Positions 25,785-36,930 of a DNA stretch of 64,000 bases are shown here, in pieces. The notes beneath the pieces are model-generated. The model did not search any database. It had not been told where the DNA came from and was given only the letters and a program-made list of their open reading frames with translations. Source of the DNA: Circinella umbellata (lineage: Eukaryota > Mucoromycota > Mucoromycetes > Mucorales > Lichtheimiaceae); NCBI GenBank assembly GCA_025093555.1, contig JAIWNF010000013.1:434001-498000 (forward strand), read 5' to 3'. Every line of letters starts with the position of its first letter. Positions within the stretch are counted from its first letter, which is position 1. Made by a program: the position numbers and the translations under genes.

Positions 25785-27451
25785 GGTTACATTATACTTT
25801 AACATACATATTATAAAGATTATATAATATTTATATATTTTTTTACTTTTAAATTTTAAATTCTGCATATAATTATATAAAATAGATTAGTCATTTTAAA
25901 ATTAATTATTAAAAGACATTACAGCTATTTATTTTTAAATTTTAGTATATATTTATTTTTAAGATACATATTTCATTTCAACATCTTCATCAATAATATT
26001 ATTATTTTTATTATAATCCTTATTATTCTTTAATATATATACATGTTCATATTTTTTACCAGAATCTTGCTTTATTATTATATATGTAACATTATCTTTT
26101 TTTACTTTAAAATTAACATCTACAATATTAAAGTTGTACTTATTTTGATTAAATAGCTTAGTTGGGACAAACTTCTTTTGATATCCTTTAAAAAAATATT
26201 AATTCAAAAATGGATTTTCTTCCATTATTATTATGTATAATATATTTCTCCTTATCATTAGATATTATATTTAGTTTTTTTATAATTTATATGTAGTACT
26301 AGACAATATTTAAATCATTTTTATATTAATTGTTAGAGTAAAATCTAATTTATTAAATGAAGCATTCTTATTTTAATACCCTATATTTTTTGGACATCTA
26401 ATTATTTTCTATCTTAATTACTTCTAATAGTTTATTTCAAATGTCATAATTATAATACTTTTATCTCCATTGACATTCTAGTAAATGATTATATAAAAAC
26501 TTTCTTGCTCTATATTGTGGCTTAATACTGAGTTTATAGCCATTCCAAGTACCTTCAATTGTATTTGTACATGCTTTTGAAATAGGATCTTTAAAATATT
26601 TCTTATGATTTACAGTTTCATGCTGATAACCATTTTCTTTAAGCTTAATATATCCTTTCCAACAATCAGTTATTATTTTGGTATTAGGCCTAACATACTT
26701 TTTAACATTTTTTCATAATGTTTCTTCATCAAGTTTTTCTACTGTTATTGTAAATACTTTTTTTGTATGTATTTCTTTCTACCCCACCTACGTAATACCC
26801 ATACCCCATTAGCTTTATATTTTCCTCTGTTATATTTTCCTTTGTTATATTTTCTTTTATTAAATAAAGATTCATCAATTTCAACTTCTTTATCTTCTCC
26901 TCCAAGTATATCATTTTTTATATTTCTTAATGTATCATTTACTATCAACTTTCTAAACATGTTATAATAATAGCTAATGGTAACAGCTGTTACCTTTGAT
27001 GAAGAAACAGCAACACTATTTTGAGGTGATTTTTTTAGAAATTCATATAGAATATGTAAAATTCTATGAGTTGGTAAATTTGATTTATAAAATATAGTAT
27101 TTTTGAATATTGAAACTGATCGTCTATATTGATAATTTAAACATTTATAGTATTTTAACTTTTTATAATATGTCATCTTATTATTACAATGTTCACATGA
27201 TTTCTCTATTTTCTGTAATATATTGATATTAAATAAATAATCTATTGCTTTATTTTCATCAAAAAAATATTGATATAAATCTTCAAAAGGTGTTAATAAT
27301 ATATTATAATATTTTCTTTTCATATATACTTTTTCTTGAAAATAATTTGGTTCTTTTTTATCATACTTATTTTAAAGTTCAATTTTGGTGTCAAAAGTAA
27401 GTAACATATTATCTGCGTTTAAAACCTGTCTGGTAAACTATAATTTAAACC
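25785..27451 (-). mobile_element. Merlin/ISXO2-type DNA transposon, defective
   Basis: A 1667-nt, very AT-rich insert. Its ends are imperfect inverted repeats: GGTTACATTATACTTTA at 25785 and the complement of GGTTTAAATTATAGTTTA ending at 27451. Starting with GG is typical of Merlin. Flanks are T-tracts (CTTTTTTT before, nine T after), consistent with the 8-9 nt target duplication of this superfamily but not proof in a homopolymer. It carries one transposase frame on the minus strand, now broken. It lies between the GTGAGT donor at 25732 and the AG at 27461-27462 of the surrounding gene. Confidence 0.8.
26440..27323 (-). pseudogene. ISXO2/IS1016-like (Merlin) transposase, broken
   Basis: Starts MKRKYYNILLTPFEDLYQYF and has a zinc-ribbon-like segment (CEHCNNKMTYYKKLKYYKC), then SVSIFKNTIFYKSN. 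The DDE core begins KEVEIDESLFNKRKYNKG with the first Asp. After KANGVW the frame shifts (about 26820) to YYVGGVERNTYKKS. Further on, past an in-frame TGA near 26716, come IITDCWKGY (second Asp) and VNHKKYFKDP, CTNTIEGTWN with the Glu, and FLYNHLLECQWR at the end. The order matches ISXO2-like transposases of bacterial IS1016 and eukaryotic Merlin elements. At least one frameshift and one stop make it inactive as read. Confidence 0.85.
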
Positions 27452-28409
27452 TTTTTTTTTAGAGCGTAAATGAAAAATCAGATCGTAAAGCACTTAAAGT
27501 AAATTACATGATTTATATGAAGCTGCCGACCCATTGGATTCCAAGATAATTGATATATTGATTAACCTGTAAGTACAACATACATGACCCAATAAAATAT
27601 TTCTGTTTGGAGGTCTAACATGTGATACATAGTATAAACAAGTTACCTGGCAATATTCTCATAAATGAAGTGGTTAAAGAATTCGAATTAATAATTAATT
27701 ATCTTGATATGGTCCTCAGTCCTATATTTCATGATCCCCAAAAGAAACTGATGTACAGATGGTAGATGCAAACGCAAAGATCGGGTGATAATTATGCCAA
27801 AAAATATATATGCTAACAGCTTTTCTGTAACTAGGCTAAATAAAGCAATGGAGTCTTCGGGCGATAGATATCCTGATGATGGCAGTTGCATTATCACTCA
27901 AAGACAAATTTCTTGCTCTACCGGCTTCTGTGAAGTGAAAGCAGATTATATGAAAAACAATACTGTTGGTACACATCTAGATTTACTCAGGTTATGCATA
28001 TTTGGTAAGGATACTATTGACAATGAAGATGTGGAAAATGTCTTATTGCAAGCAGTTGGTAAATTTAGTATTTGTTACTTGCTATTGCAAAATATATTTA
28101 CATATAGATTCTCATGATATAGGACACCGTGTGATTGTATATCTGTACCAACAACATGATGGTGGTTTTTATTCTGCCTCTGAAGTTGATAGTATTGAAG
28201 TTCCCAAATCGATCCTTGAGTTACCTGGTTTCATAATGAAATTGGATGATATCAAACGCTTGATTAACCTCTATGAGCTCTTCTGTGCTACGAAGAAGGA
28301 CAGGTCAAATTTTTTCAAGCACAAAATACCCTCAACAAACATTTATGAAATGAACACAATCATCAATACCCGCAAACCTAAGAAGGTAAAGACTTCTCTT
28401 GAATTTTAA

Positions 28410-28841
28410 TTACCCTTCTTCTTTCTTCCATCACTTTTTACCCTATGTACACAAACACATACATTTGTATAAGCAGCGAGAATATTATGTACTTCTTAAA
28501 AAACGCTTCTTTTTTTTTGCAAATTTAATTTGTAAATTAAAAAAGTTTACCGTATCACCAATGTTTTTGTTGACTGCCAGCGATCTTTTCTATTCTATTT
28601 ATGCCCTATTGAGTCTTGACACTTAAAAATTGTGGTCTAATCGGTGTGGGATAAATGAAATTGTCTAATAAAGTTAAAATGAAGTAAAGAAAAAAAAGTC
28701 GTCTTAGCCCATATATCTCAATGACTTTATCTCAATGACTTTGAAATAGTCTCACGTTGGTTCAATCTCGTCTTAGTGTTGCATTAGTTTTTCTCAACCC
28801 TTCTGAGGGAACGTATGACGATTTTTTAAATTGTCTTTGTA
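28410..28841. other. Centre of island, right flank
   Basis: About 430 nt of non-coding DNA between the end of the broken gene and the right arm. It contains a short tandem duplication (ATCTCAATGACTTT twice near 28717-28744). No gene is supported. Confidence 0.5.
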
Positions 28842-29150
28842 AATTCTCTATTTCGCCCCAGTTTAGTTCAAAGATCATCTCGCCAAAAAAAACTGCCGTC
28901 CCCACAGTGCAATGATGACATGTTATCTTTGGGTTAGGATCCCATTTTCACTAATGGCCTAACAATTATACTCGCTTCTGAAACGTTTGTATTGGAGTGA
29001 TCTACGAAACAGATTTAGTTGCACCAAGCATTATATTTTTTAAACACAAAATACTGTAGACCAAATGAATCTCTAAAAAGTGTCCATATCAAGTAGTTAA
29101 ATTTGGGGCTAGAGTTAATCATAGATGTTTGCCGTTTTAAAAATAATTGT

Positions 29151-30549
29151 TTATTTAATGTATATGTATATATTAGAATGGTGTTTTTTATAACATTTAA
29201 TAATCTGACGTTTTGAGTGATTACAGAAACCATAGAGGTCACTGATAAGGACATCATTGCAGGCATCAGCAATTCGATCAGATAAATTTTCTTCAGCCAA
29301 TAATCGATCACGCTTCATTTTGCCTTTGACTACTCCCCAGAACTGTTCAATAGGATTCAATTCAGGTGAGTACGGAGGTAAGTACATCACTTTATAACCT
29401 CTACGTTCGATTTTTCGTATCATTGGCTTGGATTTATGAATTGAGGCGTTAGCCATTACAATATAATTTCCCTTCACATTTTCATCAAGGTCCATTATAT
29501 CAAGAAGCGCATTCATGAATTTAACGAAATGCGCAGTAGTCGTGCCTTTTGCTACTGGTTTATTATCAGTAGGATCTTCAAACTCTGGATCCTCTACATC
29601 AACTTCAGCTGCAATTCTTTTTGTTCCACTATTAACTTTTCTCTTTTTACCAATAGATTGCTTTTCTTTTCTTGGTAGAGGTTTTTTCATCACAACATGA
29701 ACAACACTAGATGAATGGATAGCACCAATAATAGTATGTGTTATCGCACTAGTTTTTGGTCGTTTTACTATACCAGGGCTACCCTTTTTTTTATCTTGCC
29801 CAATTATTTCTCATGTTAATGTGAAATCCGGCTTCATCAATGAAAACACATTTTTTTGTAAAATCAAGATTAGAGTCCCTCCATTTCATAAACCACTCAA
29901 ATCTTGTCTCCATGTTTTCTGCTGAATTTCTTATTTTAGGTTCAAACAATGATTTCTTGATAGTGATCAGCATTGTATTACGTAAATGATTATTTAGTTG
30001 CGACTTTGAGATAGTGAAGCCTTCGAATTGTTCAGTCAAGCTTTTCATAATATCATCCGAAAATAGTTGAGGATCATTATCCAATAGACCCTGTAGATAC
30101 TCGTTATGTTTAGCAGTGAACGAGCTTTTAGGACCACTGCTTTCTTCGGATTTCTTATATGGAATCTCCTCTGTTTCTTTATAGCTATTCCACCATCTTA
30201 ACACAGTGCGATAATTGATATTTAGGTCATTTGCAACGTTAGTCTCCAACCCACGTTCTTCAGGCTTTTCAATCATACGATCTATAAACGTCTCTCTGGT
30301 AAAGTCGCTATAGTTTTTGTATGATCTATCCAAATCTGGTACTTTAGTCTTCAGTTGTTTTTTAGGGGGAGACTCTTCGACAGTTTTCTCCAGGCGTTTA
30401 ACACTTAAATAGGTTTTCTGGCTAGTAATTGTTTCAAGAATTACATTCGGATCATCAATTTGTGTAAGAACATCCTCCATCGGATCGTAAACAATTTCTC
30501 ATTGCTCATTATAAATGTTGTCTTGTCCATCATAAAAAAATGTGCTCAT
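29151..30549 (-). pseudogene. Tc1/mariner (IS630-type) DD34E transposase, broken, right copy
   Basis: Exact inverted counterpart of the left transposase, with the two long open segments (30480-29791 and 29693-29151) encoding identical 229- and 180-residue peptides. It shares the early TGA, the frameshift at the A-run and the Asp-to-Ala change at the second catalytic position (codon near 29453-29451). Shared lesions mean the two copies separated, or were last homogenised, after inactivation. Confidence 0.9.
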
Positions 30550-30755
30550 TGTTAGAAAATGTTTTTAGTAGATAAAAAAATAACAAAATTCAGTAACGAA
30601 GAAAAGGGACAATATTGTAACTTAACCGCCTAACTTAATTACAAATATTCTTGGCCAAAATTACAAAAAGAATTGAGCATGTGCCTTTCGGCTAATCATT
30701 TTTATGAAAGTGACAATTATTTTTGTGAAAACGCCAATTTCCATAGGTTTGACTG

Positions 30756-32449
30756 TAATAAACAATTATCACGGTTAGGCTTATTTATTTGGTTCTATTC
30801 TCTTTTCTTTTTTTGCTCTTCATATTTTACAATAAAATAAATGATCTATTATATTCATAAATTCACGGGACTTTTTATTATGTCGCTCATATGCTTTTGA
30901 TTTCTATCATTGATGTACTAGTTAACAACACTATACTGTCTCTTAATTGTTGCTATGGACAACAGCGAATTCATTGCTATGGTAACTACTTTTAAAATTT
31001 TTAGCTTAATAAAGAAAAAAAAATATTGATATTACTTCGCCCCCCACCCCCCATTTTTACTTTTGCGGAGGGTAATTTTCTAATTTCTCAATTTCGCATT
31101 GTTAGATTTTATTTTTATTTTGTCACACTAATTTTATAATTGAGTTCAATGGTTTTCATATTTGCGTTTCTTGTGAAAAAATAGGTTACCATTCTTTTAA
31201 AACTACTCTCCTTCAGAGCGAGCATAAAGTGCTACTTACTAGAAACCACTGTTTCGGTTGCAAAGAAAATCTTTATTTACGTAGTTGCATAAAAATATTT
31301 TATCTTCACCGCATTAGAATTGCTGCTGTTTTGTACTGTTTGTCTGGCCTGGAAACACTGATGTTCTTTTATTTATTTTGTTACAATCTTCTTGCTGTCA
31401 TTATGTGTTCTTCTTTAACTCCACTACTACTATGTACAGCCAAAAGAGCTGTTTCCATGGAGGACGTTCAGATTGATAATATTAAAGTACTGGCCTGTCT
31501 CCAAAGAAGTACAAGAAATCGAACAGCTCAATAAAGTGAGCGAAGCATTTGATAATTACGATTTTACTCATATTTTAATTACTGGAATAAACATGGAAAA
31601 GAACAGGATACGTTCTTCGTCTGTATTATTGACAAGAGCAGCAACATAATTAAACTGCTTTGTATGACATAATTCACTGACTACTTTAGGAAACTATGTA
31701 TATAGCTTGAAGTATCTGAATCTAGTATTTAATTTTGACTTATTGGTTTATAGAATAGAACAAATACAGTGCTAGACACAATAAATGTATTTTAAGTACA
31801 TATGAGCGTTAAATCGACTTATCTCTTAGCTTATAAAGTTCTTCTTGGAGTACTTGGGTGATCTTTCTCTTTTTTATAATTATTTTCTAATAACAACTTG
31901 TGAGGAGCTAATACTGTTTGATGATAGGTCTGAACTTTTTGATTGAGTTTTAGTTACATTACGTACCAGATTTAGATATACTTCAAGCTGTATATAGTAC
32001 ATAGTTACCTAAAGTAGTCAGTGAATTATTTAATACAGAGCAATTTAATTATGTTGCTGCTCTTGTCAATAATACAGACGAAGAACGTATCCTGTTCTTT
32101 TCCATGTTTATTCCAGTAATTAAAATATGAGTAAAATCGTAATTATCAAATGCTTCGCTCACTTTATTGAGCTGTTCGATTTCTTGTACTTCTTTGGAGA
32201 CAGGCCAGTACTTTAATATTATCAATCTGAACGTCCTCCATGGAAACAGCTCTTTTGGCTGTACGTAGTAGTAGTGGAGTTAAAGAAGAACACATAATGA
32301 CAGCAAGAAGATTGTAACAAAATAAATAAAGATTTTCTTTGCAACCGAAACAGTGGTTTCTAGTAAGTAGCACTTTATGCTCGCTCTGAAGGAGAGTAGT
32401 TTTAAAAGAATGGTAACCTATTTTTTCACAAGAAACGCAAATATGAAAA
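30756..32449. repeat. Long palindromic unit, right copy (outer end diverged)
   Basis: Inverted copy of the left palindromic unit, from its inner tip at 30756 outward. It keeps both halves, the loop and the same 96-nt length difference. The match to the left arm stops at 32449. Beyond that, about 100-150 nt (to about 32600) still resemble the outer part of the unit but with many differences. The copy therefore lacks a clean outer tip. Confidence 0.82.
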
Positions 32450-32979
32450 TAAATAGAATGCGAATGTAAATCTCTGTCAATGCGAAATGAAAATTTTGAC
32501 GGTGTAAATTCCTGATGCGCAAAAGTAAAAATGGGGGGGGGGCGGCGCGAAGTACTTATCAAGAAAAAAACCAATAAGGATATGTGTTACCAATACATAA
32601 AAAATTCACTTGGGTACAAACGTTACACAGAGATTTTATTTAATCTTCGTCATAGGTAGTTGGCGGTGAAAAAAAAAGTGATTTGATACACTATTTTTAA
32701 CTCTTAACTTTATAATCAAGACGCATCTCCTCGTCATTAAATAGGCACAGCAAAGCGGCATTTACTATATCTTTTGTGTTTGCTGCGGATGGCAAAAAGG
32801 GTCGACTCGCTGAGATATTAAATCCGCAGTTGTGTTGAGCAACAATGAGCAAGAGAACTTTTCTTTATTTTCTTTTCTTCCGCAGTAATCAAAAGATATA
32901 AATACCTGTCCAATTTCTTCTTTTTTTGTAAACCATCGCTCACTTGCAAAACATTGGATTTTTGATTTTCAATTTTACA
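32450..32979. promoter_or_regulatory. Diverged element end and BCS1 promoter
   Basis: The first 100-150 nt are a diverged form of the palindromic unit's outer part: AATGCGAAAT and the GCAAAAGTAAAAATGGGGGG landmark are still visible. After about 32600 the sequence looks unique and leads to the BCS1 start at 32980, with a pyrimidine-rich stretch at 32860-32930. Confidence 0.5.
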
Positions 32980-35318
32980 ATGTTTATGCTTGACGAATTT
33001 CCTCTCTACTATTTGCACAGTGCCTTTGATGCTATTGCTTCGTTCGCCGATATCCTTTCCGATGATTCTTTCTGGGTCCTCTTTCTTGGTGAACGTGGTC
33101 TTTCTCTTATAAAGCGATACATTGCTAATGATGCTATTTTTGTTGGTTTATTCTTGAGTTTAGGACGTATGTATATTTTTTATTTATCAAAAAAAAAACT
33201 TCGAACACTTCAACCATGGAAAATATATAAACAAATAAGCACGAAAAATAACTGACGAACATAATATTTATGTGTGTATTATATAGCCACCATGTTGACA
33301 TTGCTTCAAACGGTCTACTATAACACTGTAGACTTTATCAATCAATTTTTCTACGTGACAGTGGAAATTAGTGATGACGAAACTATTTATCAAGCTCTTG
33401 ATGCTTATTGTAAAACTCATTTCCTCACTATCAAGAATTTTAAACACGTCGCTGGAATCACCCATTATGACACCAATGCAGATGATAGCCCTCACGAACA
33501 ACCTCACCATTCTCGTTTAAGCTTAATTCCACGTGAGTAGTTTTTTATTTTTTAGCTAAAAGACACTTGATGTATATATAATAGTTTGTAAAAAAAATAT
33601 TGACAACAAACAATACAATATTGTGTTACATTATATATAGGCCGTGGATGTGTTCAGGACGTCAAATACAAAGGTTATAAACTGTGGGTCAGTCGAGAAA
33701 ATTTTTCTCCTTTGGATAAAAGTCGAGGATCCGGTGAAGCAGAAGAATTATTAGAAGCTTTGAGTGTTACCCATCAACGTTTAGTTATCAAAATGCGGTC
33801 TCGTAATCTACAACTTTTACAAAGTATCATTCAAGAATGGTTGGATGAATATCATGAAAAGAAAAATGGACAAGTAAAGTATCACGAAGAAAAAAGGAAG
33901 GAAAAAAGGATGGAAAAAAGGATATGTATATATGGGTCGATGAGGTATTGATTATTTGCTTTATTTATTTATTATTATTATTATTATTATTGTTATTATT
34001 ATTATTATAGCTTTCTGTTCAAAAGTTCAGATGTGACCCTTGGGGTAACCTTGGATGGAATGTACTTTGTACCAAAGAACCCCGTAGTTTTGAATCAGTT
34101 GTTCTCAAAAAAAATCAAAAGGAAGAAGTTCTTGAAGGTAAAAAGAAAAAGGAATGGTTTATTATCTGATTGAATTTACTGAAAACAAAGATTAATAATA
34201 ATATTGGTTTATGGGGAATTAGATCTTATGGCTTTTCGTACTCAAAAGGAATGGTATGTTAAGACTGGTATTCCTTATCGTCGTGGTTATTTACTTCATG
34301 GTCCTCCTGGAACTGGTAATTATTGCTACTATTATTATTATTATTATTATTACTTTATATGATTTCACTGTCGTTGTCTCACACATGTACATAATACTCA
34401 TTTGGATCATTTCTGTCTATTATTATATTATAAATAACAATAAATTTATAGGTAAAACATCCTTTATCCAATCTTTGGCCAGTAAAGTAAATATGGGTGT
34501 CGCTTTGATCAGTCTCACAACTGCGATGTCAGACGATGACTTTGTTCAAGCTCTGGTTGATGCTCCCAGGGATAGCATCGTTGTCATGGAAGATATTGAT
34601 CATTGTTCTATCAATGATGGCGATGAGGTTGAAAGCAAAAATAAGTCGGAAAAGCGTGTTACTGCAACTGGTTTACTTAATGCTTTGGATGGTGTTTTTA
34701 GTCCCGAAGGGTCATGTAAGTAAATCTATCTAAATGTCTGGAAAAATAGTGTTTTTTTTCTTTGGCTTCTTCGTTGAAATGGACAGAGATATAAATTTAT
34801 TGATCTGGTTTATATATATATATATATTATAGTGGTTTTCCTTACTGCCAATGACACCACCAAGTTAACCCCTGCACTTATTCGCCCAGGCCGTGTGGAT
34901 GTCAAGGTTCTTTTTGGCTATTCTGACCGTTTCCAAACTGAAGCCATGTTCTGGCGTTTCTTTTCCGAAGAGGATGGTAGCAAAGATCCAAATCTTGAAG
35001 GTTATCTTGAAAAGATACTTGAGGCTATTCCTAGCGACGAAATTAGTACCGCTGAACTCCAAAATCTATTCATGTCACATGCTATGATCTTAAATTCTCG
35101 CCGCAATCTTCGCTCTATTGCAATCACCGGCAACTCGGATGAAGATGAAGGTTTTGCATCCGATAAGAAAGATGACGAATATGCAGTCAAAATGAAACAT
35201 TTTGATCGTCTTTTGGAATCAATCCCTGCATTTTTAGAACGAGTTGCTGAAGATCGTGAACAAGCTAAACTTCATGCTGCAAGAAAAGGTCATACTATTC
35301 CTATCTCTAAAAATTCTA

Positions 35319-35351
<33 letters not shown>

Positions 35352-35395
35352 ATGATGATAAAGGTGATAGTGATGATGAAAGTGATAGTGACTAA
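32980..35395 (+). CDS. BCS1: Mitochondrial chaperone BCS1-type AAA ATPase
   Basis: Seven exons (32980-33166, 33287-33532, 33641-33873, 34011-34137, 34223-34315, 34452-34715, 34833-35395) sum to 1713 nt, giving 570 residues. The N-terminal region with a hydrophobic segment ([20 protein letters not shown]) precedes the BCS1-specific domain ([37 protein letters not shown]). The AAA core follows: Walker A GPPGTGKTS, split by an intron inside the motif; Walker [12 protein letters not shown]; sensor [24 protein letters not shown]1 in the inner membrane translocates the folded Rieske Fe-S protein during complex III assembly. Fungal genomes often have several BCS1-like paralogues, so this may be a relative rather than the complex III factor itself. 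The C-terminus has a Thr tract and an Asp/Ser-rich end. Its start lies only about 0.5 kb from the mobile island. Confidence 0.9.
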
Positions 35396-36896
35396 GTATT
35401 ACTGAGCCACTATTGTATTATATCTCTCTTTCTTTCTTTATTTATATATATATTCATAATATTATTAACATGCTCAGCATTTTATTTCCTCATTTTTCAA
35501 ATTTGCATTATTCCCATTTTCGTGCATACGCACACACACACAAAGCATATCATTATCTCTTTATTTATTTCTTATATAAAATTTGTAAAACAAAATACCA
35601 TACATAATAAATTTCACAGCACTTGAGTTTGTGTATAATTAGTATTTACGTACGTATTACGTATTTATCATTTTTTTTTCTTTTGGTTCTGCATTTGTTA
35701 TTAGTCACCAAGCTTTGATATATAAAGTTCACAATATTAATTTTTTTGCCAGAACTACAGATCACATTACTATAGTACTGTGTATGGACTTTACTATTAA
35801 TGCCCGGTACAATCACCAAAAATAAGGTTTTCTTATATGGTACTTTTACTATAGATAGTGATTATTTGGCTATTGTACAACAGATCACAATGTGTAAAAT
35901 ATTAATTGCCTTTATTTTTAAAGGTCAAAAGTGATACGTAAAAGTCATTAATTCAAGTCCAAATCATATTTCTCATGTATTCCTAAGATAAGAAACATTT
36001 CCAACAATTAAGTCTTGGTAAATGCCTATAATAATAATGTAAGTAATTAGTCGAGGGAATGAAAATACCAGTTTTCAGTATCTGTTGTATTATGAGAATA
36101 TAACGTCTTTATCTCAAATTAAACAAGTGACAATACCTAAATACAGATATGAACCAGCTTTTCTTCTAAAAAAGGAATTCGAAGAAAATCACGTAAAGAT
36201 GTCCAACCTGCATCTCGTCAACGTAAAATAAATAATAAAAAGAGTGTCATGATAGCTAAGCCCAAAATATTTCAGCAAGCGAATAGCTATAGTAACTCTC
36301 TCAATACTATGGGCTAATCCCAAGTACCCGAATCTGATACTTATCATCCACATATAAATAGTTAACTAAGCCCACAGGTAAGTCGTAGAATAGAAAAAGC
36401 ATTTCATAAATACATCATTGTAAAGGGGGACTTGATTTTAATTTGAAAATTATTACCAAAGAAATATAACAGAAGAATTTTATTCTTGTCTGTTTTGTCA
36501 AAATAACCAAATAAATCACAGTATTTACAAAGTTGTAAATGATATGTAACACAAGTAGCACCGATGATATTATAATCAAGCAAGATAAATACATTTATTG
36601 TTGTCGACAAAAGGAGTCATCAATGACTTTATAATAAATACCGGTAGCAATGCAAGATTCAATTCAATAAGAGAAATATAGTATTTATCTCTTTAAAAGA
36701 AGTATTTTGTTACTCGGTGACTTAGATAATATATGTTGATTACGGATACATCATGATAGCAATTTGTATAGCATATATAAAACAATTTCAAAATATAAAT
36801 ATATTCTTTGAATAAAAATGCGGGCTGTGCCCGTGCCCAGTTCCAAGCATTCGGGTTCATTTGTCACATCTTTATTTAATTTTTAATTCATAAAAT

Positions 36897-36898
<2 letters not shown>

Positions 36899-36928
<30 letters not shown>
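36899..36928. repeat. A-homopolymer, 30 nt
   Basis: Thirty consecutive A, preceded by TTCATAAAATGC. About 65 nt upstream lies GCGGGCTGTGCCCGTGCCCAG, able to form a GGGC/GCCC hairpin, unusual in such AT-rich DNA. A retroposed tail is one explanation. Confidence 0.9.

Positions 36929-36930
<2 letters not shown>

Larger units (their letters stand above)
24770..28409 (+). pseudogene. Broken spliced gene of unknown family with PD-x(n)-ExK motif
   Basis: A start ATG at 24770 (MSNLSN) splices at about 24789/24850 into AIDTYISDHRTPSLAAFVLD. Further exons have usable GT-AG signals: intron from about 25170 to 25220, GTAAGT near 25502, GTGAGT at 25732, GTAAGT near 27569, and an intron from about 28058 to 28109. 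Damage includes TAA at about 25139, a frameshift near 25405, another near 27500, and a stop near 27762. The 3' part is best preserved: RYPDDGSC, then FCEVKADY 17-20 residues later, then HLDLLRLCIFGKDTIDNED and VIVYLYQQHDGGFYSASEV. Asp followed by E-x-K is the core of PD-(D/E)XK nuclease-like folds. From memory the layout resembles a large family of hypothetical proteins in Mucorales; I could not verify this. Confidence 0.6.
19547..32449. mobile_element. Nested mobile-element island built on a giant inverted repeat
   Basis: A 12.9-kb block with inverted arms 19944-23551 and 28842-32449 around a 5.3-kb centre. Reading outside in, each arm is a palindromic 2.1-kb unit and then a Tc1/mariner-like transposase pseudogene pointing to the centre. 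The centre holds a broken spliced gene with a Merlin-type transposon in an intron. The left outer edge at 19547 is defined by the start of the palindrome. The right outer edge is fuzzy: identity drops at 32449, and weak similarity continues to about 32600. Whether the block moved as one unit or grew by successive insertions and an inverted duplication cannot be decided here. No target-site duplication for the whole block was found. Confidence 0.8.
28842..32449. repeat. Giant inverted repeat, right arm (3.6 kb)
   Basis: Partner of the left arm with the same content in reverse orientation. Inside the inner edge the sequence departs abruptly from the left arm (TTACAAAG versus TAGGCTGG after the shared GAGAA). 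The outer edge departs at 32449. Confidence 0.93.

Noticed and set aside
36404..36610. 68-codon minus-strand frame in the gene-poor region
   Set aside because: Composition looks random and the neighbouring frames are closed; no family recognised.
36820..36870. tRNA gene or Helitron 3' end near the GC-rich hairpin
   Set aside because: No B-box (GGTTCGA-type) and no cloverleaf could be drawn; the hairpin is not followed by a clear CTRR terminus and no Rep/helicase is nearby.
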